Source of the DNA: Phenylobacterium sp.
GTDB lineage: Bacteria; Pseudomonadota; Alphaproteobacteria; Caulobacterales; Caulobacteraceae
Direction: 5' to 3'
DNA: 64,000 nt
Assembly: GCA_017991675.1 (NCBI GenBank)
Contig: JAGOQB010000002.1
Coordinates: forward strand, 1 to 64,000
Part shown: one piece after another, positions 40,984 to 49,807 of the stretch
Layout: each line of letters starts with the position of its first letter
How positions within the stretch are numbered: position 1 is the first letter of the stretch
Notes under the pieces: model-generated
Told to the model about the DNA's origin: nothing
What the model saw: the letters and a program-made list of their open reading frames with translations, nothing else
The model's database searches: none
Position numbers and translations under genes: made by a program

Positions 40984-43278
40984 TTAGCCCGTCACTTGCG
41001 AGAAGTCCGCGACCCGCTCCATGAGGTCGCGAACCTGCACGAGAAGACGCAGGCGGTTCTCACGTTCCGCCGCGTTTTCAGAGTTCACTAGCACCGCCTC
41101 GAAGAAGGCGTCGACCGGCGCGCGCAGTCCCGAGAGGGCACGCATCGCATCGGCGAAGTCTTCCTGCAGCAAGGCCTGCGCCACCGCCGGCTCGGCGGCC
41201 TGGAGGGCGGCGATCAAGGCCCCCTCCTCCTTCGGCGCGCCCGGCACGCCGACCGCAGGGCCAGCCGGCAGCTCGCCCTTCTTCTCCTCGGCCTTGAGGA
41301 TGTTGCCGGCGCGCTTGTAGCCGGCCAGCAGGTTCTGGCCGTCGGCGCCGTTCAGGAAATGGTCGAGCGCCTCGACGCGGGCGACGATGCGCACCAGGTC
41401 GTCGTCGCCCAGGGCGAAGACGGCGTCCACCAGATCATGACGCTTGCCCTGGTCGCGCAGGGCGACCTTGAGCCGGTCGGCCATGAAGCCCATGACCTCG
41501 TCGGCGACCACGTCATAGGGGCGGAACTGGTACTGGACCTCGCCTTCCGGCGGATCCCCGGCCGCGGCCGAGCGGTCGAAGCGGATGTCGAAGTCCTCGG
41601 TCGTCGAGACGACGTAGGGCACACCTTCAAGCAGCGCGTTCTCGAATTCCTCGACATAGGTCTCGAAGACTTCCGACGGCGAGCGGTAGGCCGGGCCGAG
41701 ATAGCCGGTGGTGCGGCGGGTCGAGACGTAGAGCGCACGGCCCGGATCGACGTAGCAGCGCAGCGACTTGTACCAGTCGGCGACCAGTTCGCGCACCGGG
41801 GCGCGGGCCTCCGAGCCCAGCAGAATGCGGATGATGCCGAGCGCGGCGCGGCGCAGGGCGTAGGGGTCGCGCGAGCCGGTCGGCTTTTCGTCGATGGCGA
41901 AGAAGGCGACCAGGGTGTCGAGCTTTTCGGCGATGGCCACGGCCATGGTCACCGGGGTGTCGGGCGCCTCGTCCTTGGCGCCGACCGGCCGGTAGTGGTC
42001 GCGGATGGCGTCGGCGACGACCGGGCTGATCTTTTCCTCGCGGGCGTAGTAGCCGCCCATCAGGCCCTGGAGCTCGGGGAACTCGCCGACCATGCCGGTC
42101 GCGAGGTCGGCCTTGGACAGGCGCGCGGCCAGCACCGCCTTGGGGACGTCGGCGCCGACGCGCGGGGCGATCGCCTTGGCCAGCAGTTCCAGCCGCTCGA
42201 CGCGCTCGGCCAGGGTGCCGAGCTTGGCGTGGAAGGTGACGCCCGACAGCTTGGCCAGCCGCTCCTCGAGGGTGACCTTGCGGTCCTCGTCCCAGAAGAA
42301 GCGCGCGTCGTTCAGGCGGGCGGAGAGCACCTTGGCGTTGCCGCGGGCGATTTCCTTGCCGCCGTCGGCCGCCTCGATGTTGGCGACGGTCAGGAAGTTC
42401 GGGGCCAGCTTGCGGCCCCCATTGCCGTTCCCACGGCTGGGATCGGAGACGGCGAAGTACTTCTGGTGCGTGCGCATCGAGGTGCGGATCACCTCCGGCG
42501 GCAGGTCCAGGAAGGCCGGGTCCATGTCGCCGAGCACCGGGGTCGGCCATTCGGCGAGGCCCGCGACCTCGTCCAGCAGGCCGTCGTCGTCGACCAGTTC
42601 CAGGTTGCGCGCAAAGCACAGGGTGCGCGCGCCGTCCATGATGCGATCCTTGCGCTCCTCGGGATCGAGGATCACGAAATGCGCGGCCAGCTTGTCGCGG
42701 TAGCTATCGAAGTCCTTCACCTTGAAGGGCTTGCCCGAGCCCATGAAGCGATGGCCCTCGGTGACGTCGCCGGCCTCGACGCCGTCGATGCTGAACGGCA
42801 CCACGGCGCCGTCGAACAGGAAGACGATCCGCTTCAGCGGCCGCACCCAACGCAGCGTGCCGCGGCCCCAGGTCATCGACTTGGGCCACGGGAAGTTGCG
42901 GATCACATGGTCGAGGATCTCGGCGGCGATCTCGGCGGTCGGGCGGCCCTTGCGGTGGATGTGGGCGAACCAGACCCCGTCCTTTTCCGTGAGCTGATCA
43001 CGGGTCAGGCCGGTCGATCGCAGGAAACCGTCGATGGCGGCGTCAGGGGCGCCGACGCGCGGGCCCTTGCGCTCCTCGTGACGGTCGCCCTGGGCCTCCG
43101 GCAGGCCTTCGGCCACCAGGGTCAGGCGGCGCGGGCCGGAAAAGGTCTTCAGGCCCTCCGGCAGCAGGCCCTGCTCGGCCAGCCGCTCGCGGAACATGCG
43201 GTCGAGGTCGCGCGCGGCCTGCACCTGCATGCGCGCGGGAATCTCTTCGGAGAACAGTTCGATCAGCAATTGCGGCAT
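40984..43278 (-). CDS. glyS: Glycyl-tRNA synthetase beta subunit
   Basis: The 764-residue subunit begins PQLLIELFSEEIPARMQVQA, the standard opening of bacterial GlyS. The HD-like and DALR anticodon domain regions include GEFPELQGLMGGYYA, DPYALRRAALGIIRILL and FFEAVLVNSENAAERENRLR. It binds tRNA-Gly with the alpha subunit in an alpha2-beta2 enzyme. The start is 2 bases after the glyQ stop, so translation is coupled. Confidence 0.98.
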   Translation of the reverse strand: MPQLLIELFSEEIPARMQVQAARDLDRMFRERLAEQGLLPEGLKTFSGPRRLTLVAEGLPEAQGDRHEERKGPRVGAPDAAIDGFLRSTGLTRDQLTEKDGVWFAHIHRKGRPTAEIAAEILDHVIRNFPWPKSMTWGRGTLRWVRPLKRIVFLFDGAVVPFSIDGVEAGDVTEGHRFMGSGKPFKVKDFDSYRDKLAAHFVILDPEERKDRIMDGARTLCFARNLELVDDDGLLDEVAGLAEWPTPVLGDMDPAFLDLPPEVIRTSMRTHQKYFAVSDPSRGNGNGGRKLAPNFLTVANIEAADGGKEIARGNAKVLSARLNDARFFWDEDRKVTLEERLAKLSGVTFHAKLGTLAERVERLELLAKAIAPRVGADVPKAVLAARLSKADLATGMVGEFPELQGLMGGYYAREEKISPVVADAIRDHYRPVGAKDEAPDTPVTMAVAIAEKLDTLVAFFAIDEKPTGSRDPYALRRAALGIIRILLGSEARAPVRELVADWYKSLRCYVDPGRALYVSTRRTTGYLGPAYRSPSEVFETYVEEFENALLEGVPYVVSTTEDFDIRFDRSAAAGDPPEGEVQYQFRPYDVVADEVMGFMADRLKVALRDQGKRHDLVDAVFALGDDDLVRIVARVEALDHFLNGADGQNLLAGYKRAGNILKAEEKKGELPAGPAVGVPGAPKEEGALIAALQAAEPAVAQALLQEDFADAMRALSGLRAPVDAFFEAVLVNSENAAERENRLRLLVQVRDLMERVADFSQVTG

Positions 43279-43280
43279 GG

Positions 43281-44210
43281 TCAGGCCTTCGCCACGTCGT
43301 CGGACTTCGCGGCGTTTCCGCCCTCGTTTTCAACCCAGGCTTCGGCGCACATCTTGGTCAGGTCGCGGATGCGGCCGATGTAGCTCTGGCGCTCGGCCAC
43401 GGCGATCGCGCCGCGGGCGTCCATCAGGTTGAACAGGTGGCTGGCCTTGAGCACGTGGTCGTAGGCCGGCAGCACGGTGCGCTGGCCCTGGGGCCCGCGG
43501 CCCTCCAGGATGCGCGGCACCTGCCGTTCCATGTCCTCGAACTGACGCTTCAGCGTGTCGACGTCGTAGAGGTGGAAGTTGACTTCCGACTGCTGGCGCT
43601 CGTTCTCGAGGAACACGTCGCCATAGGTCATCGGCAGCGGGCCGTCCGGATCGTTGAACGCCAGCTCGGTGAAGTGGTCGACGTTCTGCAGGTACATGGC
43701 CAGGCGCTCGAGCCCGTAGGTCAGCTCGCCGGCCACCGGCCAGACGTCGAGGCCGCCCACCTGCTGGAAGTAGGTGAACTGGGTGACTTCCATGCCGTCG
43801 CACCAGACCTCCCAGCCCAGTCCCCACGCGCCGACGGTGGGGTTTTCCCAGTCGTCCTCGACGAAGCGGATGTCGTGCAGGCGGGTGTCGAGGCCGATCG
43901 CCTCCAGGCTGCCCAGATAGAGCTCCTGCAGGTTCTCCGGGTTCGGCTTCAGGATCACCTGATACTGGTAGTAGTGCTGCAGCCGGTTGGGGTTCTCGCC
44001 ATAGCGGCCGTCGGCCGGGCGGCGCGAGGGCTGCACATAGGCCGCGCGCCAGGGCTTGGGCCCCAATGCGCGAAGCACCGTCGCCGGATGAAGCGTTCCC
44101 GCCCCCACCTCGACATCGTGGGGCTGCAGAATCACGCAGCCCTGGCGGCTCCAATAGTCATGCAGCTTCAGGATAAGACCCTGAAACGAAAGCGGCTTAT
44201 CGGCTGGCAT
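43281..44210 (-). CDS. glyQ: Glycyl-tRNA synthetase alpha subunit
   Basis: The 309-residue catalytic class II subunit has [93 protein letters not shown] and [13 protein letters not shown]: all typical GlyQ motifs. It is the first gene of the glyQ-glyS-ppdK unit. The start ATG is only about 22 bases after a T-run terminator, so the gene's promoter must overlap that terminator. Confidence 0.98.
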   Translation of the reverse strand: MPADKPLSFQGLILKLHDYWSRQGCVILQPHDVEVGAGTLHPATVLRALGPKPWRAAYVQPSRRPADGRYGENPNRLQHYYQYQVILKPNPENLQELYLGSLEAIGLDTRLHDIRFVEDDWENPTVGAWGLGWEVWCDGMEVTQFTYFQQVGGLDVWPVAGELTYGLERLAMYLQNVDHFTELAFNDPDGPLPMTYGDVFLENERQQSEVNFHLYDVDTLKRQFEDMERQVPRILEGRGPQGQRTVLPAYDHVLKASHLFNLMDARGAIAVAERQSYIGRIRDLTKMCAEAWVENEGGNAAKSDDVAKA

Positions 44211-44231
44211 TGGTTGGGGTTTCGCAGGCGC

Positions 44232-44264
44232 AAAAAAAGTCGGCGGACCATAGGGCCCGCCGAC
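44232..44264 (-). terminator. Terminator between the small secreted gene and glyQ
   Basis: GTCGGCGG/CCGCCGAC pair with a 10-base loop, then seven T's on the minus strand. It ends the upstream minus-strand gene and also overlaps the glyQ promoter. Confidence 0.85.
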
Positions 44265-44275
44265 CTTCGCTTCAA
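44247..44275 (-). promoter_or_regulatory. glyQ promoter embedded in the terminator
   Basis: On the minus strand TTGAAG (44275-44270), a 17-base spacer and TATGGT (44252-44247) form a good sigma-70-like promoter. The -10 lies in the terminator loop and the likely start point near 44240 is inside the second stem arm. Confidence 0.5.
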
Positions 44276-44290
44276 GCGGAATGCCTTGTT

Positions 44291-44701
44291 CTAATTGCCG
44301 CGCGCGGCGGTGGCGCGGCCGGCCCGCGACAGCGGCTTGTACTTGGCGCGGTTCTCCGGCGTGTCGGCCACCGGCCCGTTGGTCGTGGCGTTCGCGCTGA
44401 CCGTCGCCGAGGCCGGAACCCCTTCGGCCGAGGCGTCGGGGCTGGCCGGCGGCATCGCCGCGGTGTCGTTGGCCGGCGGGTTCACGCTGGTGTCGGGCAT
44501 GGCCGGGGTGGCCGAGGCGTCCGCGCCGGGCGTGGTCATCGCCTTACCGGTCTCGTCCTTCATCTGATCGTGCATCTGGTCATGCATCTGGGCGGAGTCG
44601 GCGGGCTTGGATTTCTTGGCGCCCTCGCCCGCATGGGCGGCGCCGCCGATCAGCGCCAGGGCGGCCGCGGCCGTGAGCAGGGTTTTCATCGTCATCGTCA
44701 T
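44291..44701 (-). CDS. Small secreted Ala/Pro/Asp-rich protein, function unknown
   Basis: This is a 136-residue protein from the ATG at 44701. It has a signal peptide ([18 protein letters not shown]), a repeated MHDQMHDQM element and a low-complexity Ala/Thr/Pro/Asp-rich body. GGAGG stands just upstream of three in-frame ATGs spaced by six bases, so the exact start is uncertain by a few codons. Exported and probably disordered; no domain is recognised. A terminator follows. Confidence 0.7.
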   Translation of the reverse strand: MTMTMKTLLTAAAALALIGGAAHAGEGAKKSKPADSAQMHDQMHDQMKDETGKAMTTPGADASATPAMPDTSVNPPANDTAAMPPASPDASAEGVPASATVSANATTNGPVADTPENRAKYKPLSRAGRATAARGN

Positions 44702-44859
44702 CGCCTCCGAATGACGCGCCCTGGCCCCCACTACCAGGATGCGTCCCGTTCAAGCGTTCGGGGCGCGGCTTTTGTTCCGCTCCAAACCCCAGGTAGCCCG
44801 GCCACAATCGCCCGCTGGAGCGCCATTTAGCCTCAATTTTGGGCGCCACACCCCCGTTG

Positions 44860-44876
44860 TGCACAGCAATCGTGCC
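44860..44876. promoter_or_regulatory. NtrC-like binding site upstream of glnK
   Basis: TGCAC-N7-GTGCC matches the NtrC consensus TGCAC-N7-GTGCA at nine of ten positions and lies 165 bp upstream of glnK, a normal enhancer distance. I did not find a convincing sigma-54 element between. Confidence 0.5.
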
Positions 44877-44950
44877 GCACGCGCCTTTTCATTGATCAGA
44901 AGTTACCAGGCGCCGTTCCGCGCGCCGCACGCCGATAGCGTCGCCCTTAG

Positions 44951-45379
<429 letters not shown>

Positions 45380-45416
45380 CGCGCGCCGAACTCATCGGGA
45401 CAAGGGGATAACGACA

Positions 45417-46973
45417 ATGACGACACTGAGATTCAACAAGCTGACGGGCCTAGCGCTCGCCGCCGTGATCGCGGGCGGCTCGCTCGCCCCGGCGGCGTTC
45501 GCCCAGGAGGCCGCGCCCGCGCCCGCCGCCGCCGAGGCCGCCGCGCCGGCGGCGCCGGTCGCCGCAGCGCCCGGGGCCGAAGCCGCCGCCCCGGTCGCCG
45601 AGGCCGCCGCGGCCCCGGCCCCCGAAGCGGCCGCGCCGACCGTCGACAAGGGCGACACCACCTGGATGCTGGTTTCGACCGTCCTGGTGCTGCTGATGAT
45701 CATCCCGGGCCTGGCCCTGTTCTACGGCGGCCTGGTCCGCCAGAAGAACATGCTGTCGATGCTGATGCAGATCTCGACCGTGACCGTCATCGGCATGATC
45801 GCCTGGCTGTTCTACGGCTACAGCCTGGCCTTCACCGACGGCGGCAGCCTCGACACCTTCGTCGGCGGGGCCGGCCGGCTGTTCCTGAAGGACGTGACCC
45901 CGGCCAGCACGGTGGCCACCTTCTCGACCGGCGTCGCCATTCCCGAGCTGGTGTTCATCTGCTTCCAGATGACCTTCGCCTGCATCACCGCGGCCCTGGT
46001 CCTGGGCGGCGTCGCCGAGCGGATGAAGTTCGCCGCGGTGGTCGCCTTCGCGATCCTGTGGCCGCTGCTCTCCTACTACCCGATGGCGCACATGGTGTGG
46101 TGGTGGGCCGGTCCCGACGCGGTCGCGGCCAATCCGACGGCCCCGATCCAGTCCGGCCTGCTGTGGGGCTTCGGCGCCCTGGACTTCGCGGGCGGCACCG
46201 TGGTGCACATCAACGCCGGCATCGCGGCCCTGGTCGGCGCCCTGATCGTCGGCCCGCGCAAGGGCTTCGGCTCTGAAGCCATGCCGCCGCACTCCCTGAC
46301 CCTGACCCTGGTGGGCGCGGGCCTGCTGTGGGTGGGCTGGTTCGGCTTCAACGCCGGCTCCAACCTGGAAGCCAACGGCTACGCGGCCCTGGCCATGATC
46401 AACACCCTGGTCGCCACCGCCGCGGCGGGCATCTCCTGGGTCGCGGTCGAATGGCTGACCCGCGGCAAGGCCAGCATGCTGGGCCTGGCCTCCGGCCTGG
46501 TCGCCGGCCTGGTCGCCGTCACCCCGGCCGCCGGCTTCGCCGGCCCGGTGGGCGCGGTGATCCTCGGCCTCGTGGTCTCGCCGATCTGCGTGTTCTTCTG
46601 CTCGACCATCAAGAACGCCCTGAAGTACGACGACAGCCTGGACGCCTTCGGCATCCACGCGGTCGGCGGCATCGTCGGCGCCATCGCGACCGGCCTGCTG
46701 GTCAACCCGGCTTGGGGCGGCGCGGGCGTCGTCGACTACACGACCTGCGCTCTGGATGGCGACATCTCGACCTGCGACACCGCGGTCTACGTGATGAGCA
46801 CGCAGGTCCTGGCCCAGATCAAGGCGGTCCTAGTCGCCATCGGCTGGTCGGGCGTCATGTCCACGATCGTCTTCTTCGTGATCAAGTACACCATCGGCCT
46901 GCGGCCCTCGGTGGACAGCGAAGAGGAAGGCCTGGACATCACCGAGCACGGCGAGCGCGCCTACCACTCGTAG
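45417..46973 (+). CDS. amtB: Ammonium transporter
   Basis: The 518-residue channel has a signal peptide (TGLALAAVIAGGSLAPAAFA) and an unusually long Ala/Pro/Glu-rich periplasmic stretch (residues 35-80), then 11 membrane helices. Family motifs: WMLVSTVLVLLMIIPGLALF, FYGGLVRQKNMLSM, DFAGGTVVHINAGIAALVGA, WFGFNAGSNLEANG and the twin-His helix with FGIHAVGGIVGAI. GAYHS-like tail ends ERAYHS. It moves ammonium across the inner membrane, blocked by GlnK. RBS AAGGGGAT. A perfect palindromic terminator follows. Confidence 0.97.
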   Translation: MTTLRFNKLTGLALAAVIAGGSLAPAAFAQEAAPAPAAAEAAAPAAPVAAAPGAEAAAPVAEAAAAPAPEAAAPTVDKGDTTWMLVSTVLVLLMIIPGLALFYGGLVRQKNMLSMLMQISTVTVIGMIAWLFYGYSLAFTDGGSLDTFVGGAGRLFLKDVTPASTVATFSTGVAIPELVFICFQMTFACITAALVLGGVAERMKFAAVVAFAILWPLLSYYPMAHMVWWWAGPDAVAANPTAPIQSGLLWGFGALDFAGGTVVHINAGIAALVGALIVGPRKGFGSEAMPPHSLTLTLVGAGLLWVGWFGFNAGSNLEANGYAALAMINTLVATAAAGISWVAVEWLTRGKASMLGLASGLVAGLVAVTPAAGFAGPVGAVILGLVVSPICVFFCSTIKNALKYDDSLDAFGIHAVGGIVGAIATGLLVNPAWGGAGVVDYTTCALDGDISTCDTAVYVMSTQVLAQIKAVLVAIGWSGVMSTIVFFVIKYTIGLRPSVDSEEEGLDITEHGERAYHS

Positions 46974-47025
46974 GCGGCGCGGGGCGGAGGCCTGGGGAGA
47001 CCTCCGCCCGCCCTTTCCACCCGGA

Positions 47026-47063
47026 AACGAAAACGGGAGCCCGATCGGGCTCCCGTTTTCGTT
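47026..47063. terminator. Bidirectional rho-independent terminator
   Basis: A perfect 38-base palindrome with GGGAGCCCGATCGGGCTCCC at the centre and AACGAAAAC/GTTTTCGTT at the edges lies between convergent amtB and ispE. Each strand ends in a TTTT run. Confidence 0.92.
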
Positions 47064-47085
47064 GTGAGTCACCGCTGAGCGCTGA

Positions 47086-47973
47086 TCAGGCGTCGGGCCA
47101 GGGCCCGCCCAGGCGGCAGCGCACCGTCCACCAGTCGGGCCGCAGGCCGGCGACCCGCTCGGCCAGGGCGTCGGCCTCGATGTCGCTGGCGCAGATCGCA
47201 AAGCAGGTGGCGCCCGAACCGGACACGCGCGCCAGCAGGGTCTCCCGCTCGTCGGCCAACAGGGCCAGGACGTCGCCGATCGCCGGGGCCAGGCCGATGG
47301 CCGGGGCCTGCAGGTCGTTGCGCATGAAGCCGAGCCAGGCGGCCATTTCCTCAATGCTTTCGAAGGCGTCCGGCATCGGCGGCGGCGTCACGTCCCCGAA
47401 CTCGCCGAGCGCGTCGAAGGCCCGGTAGACCGCCGGGGTGGAGACCTCGACCCGCGGATTGACCAGCACCGCCTCGATCGGCGGCAGGACGGGCGCGGGC
47501 GACAGCTGCTCGCCCCTGCCCTGCGCCAGCACCGGCCGGCCCCAGAGACAGGCCGCGCCGTCGGCGCCCAGCGAGGCGGCGATGGCCTCGAGCTCCACAT
47601 CGTCGACCTGCACGCCCAGGGCCGTGCGCAGCAGGCGCAGCGCCGCGCCCGCGTCGCTGGAGCCGCCGCCCAGGCCCGCGGCCACCGGCAGCAGTTTTTC
47701 CAGCGAGAGCCCGACCAGGGGCTGAGGCCCCCGCGCGCGGGCCAACAAGGCCCGTGCGGCCCGCAGCACCAGGTTGTCGCCCTCGCCCGCCAGCATCCCG
47801 CCGAACGGACCGTGGACGCGCACGGAAAGGGCGTCGGCTTCGTGCAGCACCACCCGGTCGCCGACGTCGGCGAAGGCCATCAGGCTGCAGAGCGGGTGAT
47901 AGCCGTCGTCGCCCGGCGCGCCGACGTGCAGGAACAGGTTGATCTTCGCCGGGGCGAAGGCGATCGGGCTCAT
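47086..47973 (-). CDS. ispE: 4-diphosphocytidyl-2-C-methyl-D-erythritol kinase
   Basis: The 295-residue GHMP kinase of the non-mevalonate isoprenoid pathway phosphorylates CDP-ME at the 2-hydroxyl. Motif 1 is FAPAKINLFLHVGAPGDDGYHPL, motif 2 the ATP loop PVAAGLGGGSSDAGAALRLL, motif 3 VSGSGATCFAI near the end. It follows the TPR lipoprotein gene by 6 bp and is probably in one transcript with it. Confidence 0.96.
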   Translation of the reverse strand: MSPIAFAPAKINLFLHVGAPGDDGYHPLCSLMAFADVGDRVVLHEADALSVRVHGPFGGMLAGEGDNLVLRAARALLARARGPQPLVGLSLEKLLPVAAGLGGGSSDAGAALRLLRTALGVQVDDVELEAIAASLGADGAACLWGRPVLAQGRGEQLSPAPVLPPIEAVLVNPRVEVSTPAVYRAFDALGEFGDVTPPPMPDAFESIEEMAAWLGFMRNDLQAPAIGLAPAIGDVLALLADERETLLARVSGSGATCFAICASDIEADALAERVAGLRPDWWTVRCRLGGPWPDA

Positions 47974-47979
47974 GGCGCG

Positions 47980-49683
47980 CTACTGGCCGGCGATGCGCGG
48001 GGCGGCGGCCGGGCCTTTCGGGCCCTGGCCGGAGGCCAGCTTGGACTCCACGTCCGCCTTGATCTTCGCGTCGGGATCCAGGGTCAGCACGCGGCGCCAC
48101 TGGTATTCCGCCTCGATCCGGCGGCCGACGCGCCAGTAGGCGTCGCCGAGATGGTTGTTGATTTCCGGGTCGCCGGCTTCCAGCTCGACGGCCTGTTCCA
48201 ACAGGTCGACGGCCTTCTTGTAGTCGCCGAGCCGGTAGTGGGCCCAGCCGAGGGAATCGACCATCGCGCCGGACTGCGGGTTGGCGGCCACCGCCCGCTC
48301 GACCATTCCCAGGGCCTCGGCCAGCCGCTCGCCGCGGTCGATCCAGGTGTAGCCGAGATAGTTGAGCAGCTCGGGTTCGTCGGGCCGCAGCTCCAGCGCC
48401 GCCTGCAGGTCGCGTTCGCCCTGCGGCCAGTGGCCGGCGCGCTCGTAGGCCACGCCGCGCATGTAGAGCAGCCGCCAGTCCGGGGTGGAGCTGGCCTCGA
48501 TCAGGCCGCTCAGCACCTGAGCGGAGTCGTCGTAGCGTTCGTTGGCGCGCAGCAGGTCGGCGTAGGTGAGCTTGGCCTCGGCGTCGCCGCTGCCGGCCGC
48601 GTCCTGCGCCATCTTCAGGGCCACGTCGGACTGCTTGGCGTTCTGGTAGCTCCAGGCGAGCTTGCTGCGCGCGGCGCTGTAGTCGTTGGAACCGGGCTTG
48701 GGCCTGGCGTAGGCGGCGCGGGCGCCGTCGACGTCGCCCGCCGCCTCCATGATGTCGCCGACCATCAGCCAGGCGGTGTCGCGATTCGGATCCAGCCGCA
48801 GCGCCAGCCGCAGATAGGCCAGGCCGAGCTGTTCCTGCTTGGCCGCCAGCATGGTCGCGGCCGGGGCGACCAGCACCTGGGCCGCGCCCTGGCGCAGGTT
48901 CGGCGCGGCCGGGGCCGACTTGCCGGCCGCCGCGCGGGCGCGCGCGGCGATCAGGTTCTGATTGTTCGGCTGCAGGGCCAGGGAAGCGTCATAGAGCGCC
49001 ACGGCGTCGGGGCGCCGGTTCCGGCGCTCCAGAAAGGCGCCATAGGCCTGGACGGCGATGTCGCCGGGGGCGTCGCCGCCGGTCAGCGCCTTGTAGTCGG
49101 TCTCGGCCTCGTCGTAGCGGCGGGCGCGTTCATAGAGCCAGGCCTGGCCGAGTTGGCCGAAATAGTCGACGACGCGGTCGCCGCGCATCTCGGGCCGGAC
49201 CAGCGAACCTTCGGTGTCGCCGGCCATGGCCGCCGCCCACGGCGCCAGCAGCGCCGCCGCGCCGCGGTGCGGGAAGCCGATGACGTCGCCGGACAGCGCG
49301 GCCTGGGCTTCCTTGCCCTGTCCCTGGGCCATTAGCTCGACCGCCTTGACCAGTTGGCCGAGGCGCTTGGTGGCCTCGGAGGCGTCGACGCCGTCCGGCG
49401 CCAGCACGGCGGCCTTGGGAATGTCGCCGGCCAGCACCGCGGCGGTGAAAGCCCGGTCGCGCAGCAGGTCGCTGGAGCCGCCCTCGATCTCGGCGCGCTC
49501 GAAATAGGCGGCCGCTTCAGCGCCGGCGCCGTCGTTCAGCGCCCCCTGGCCGGCCAGGAACGCCCCGTAGGCCGAACCGCCCATGCCGTCGTCGGCCGGG
49601 GGCGTCCAAGCGACGTCCTGAGGCGCCGTGGCGCAGGCGGTGACCAGGAGCAGCGGAGCGAGGGCGACAAGCAGACGGCGCAT
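47980..49683 (-). CDS. Tetratricopeptide-repeat lipoprotein
   Basis: The 567-residue protein has a lipoprotein signal (RRLLVALAPLLLVTACATAP, with TAC as lipobox). It consists of TPR-like helix pairs along its length: residues 40-75, 120-190, 210-260, 290-360 and 370-545, the last with clear repeats such as PDEPELLNYLGYTWIDRGER and EINNHLGDAYWRVGRRIEAE. Such proteins are outer-membrane or periplasmic scaffolds. The operon with ispE is common in alphaproteobacteria. Confidence 0.93.
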   Translation of the reverse strand: MRRLLVALAPLLLVTACATAPQDVAWTPPADDGMGGSAYGAFLAGQGALNDGAGAEAAAYFERAEIEGGSSDLLRDRAFTAAVLAGDIPKAAVLAPDGVDASEATKRLGQLVKAVELMAQGQGKEAQAALSGDVIGFPHRGAAALLAPWAAAMAGDTEGSLVRPEMRGDRVVDYFGQLGQAWLYERARRYDEAETDYKALTGGDAPGDIAVQAYGAFLERRNRRPDAVALYDASLALQPNNQNLIAARARAAAGKSAPAAPNLRQGAAQVLVAPAATMLAAKQEQLGLAYLRLALRLDPNRDTAWLMVGDIMEAAGDVDGARAAYARPKPGSNDYSAARSKLAWSYQNAKQSDVALKMAQDAAGSGDAEAKLTYADLLRANERYDDSAQVLSGLIEASSTPDWRLLYMRGVAYERAGHWPQGERDLQAALELRPDEPELLNYLGYTWIDRGERLAEALGMVERAVAANPQSGAMVDSLGWAHYRLGDYKKAVDLLEQAVELEAGDPEINNHLGDAYWRVGRRIEAEYQWRRVLTLDPDAKIKADVESKLASGQGPKGPAAAPRIAGQ

Positions 49684-49778
49684 GCCGCGAACCTCGGCGC
49701 TTTCGGGGGCGAGTTCAAGGCACGGTCGACGAACTCAGGTGGAATCAGGGACTCAAAGAAAGAGAGGGCCCAAAGAAA

Positions 49779-49803
49779 GAAGGGGGCCGCGAGGGCCCCC
49801 TTC
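49779..49803 (-). terminator. Terminator after the ETF-ubiquinone oxidoreductase gene
   Basis: GAAGGGGGCC and GGCCCCCTTC pair around five bases, followed on the minus strand by TTTCTTT, five bases past the stop codon. Confidence 0.85.
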
Positions 49804-49807
49804 GGTC

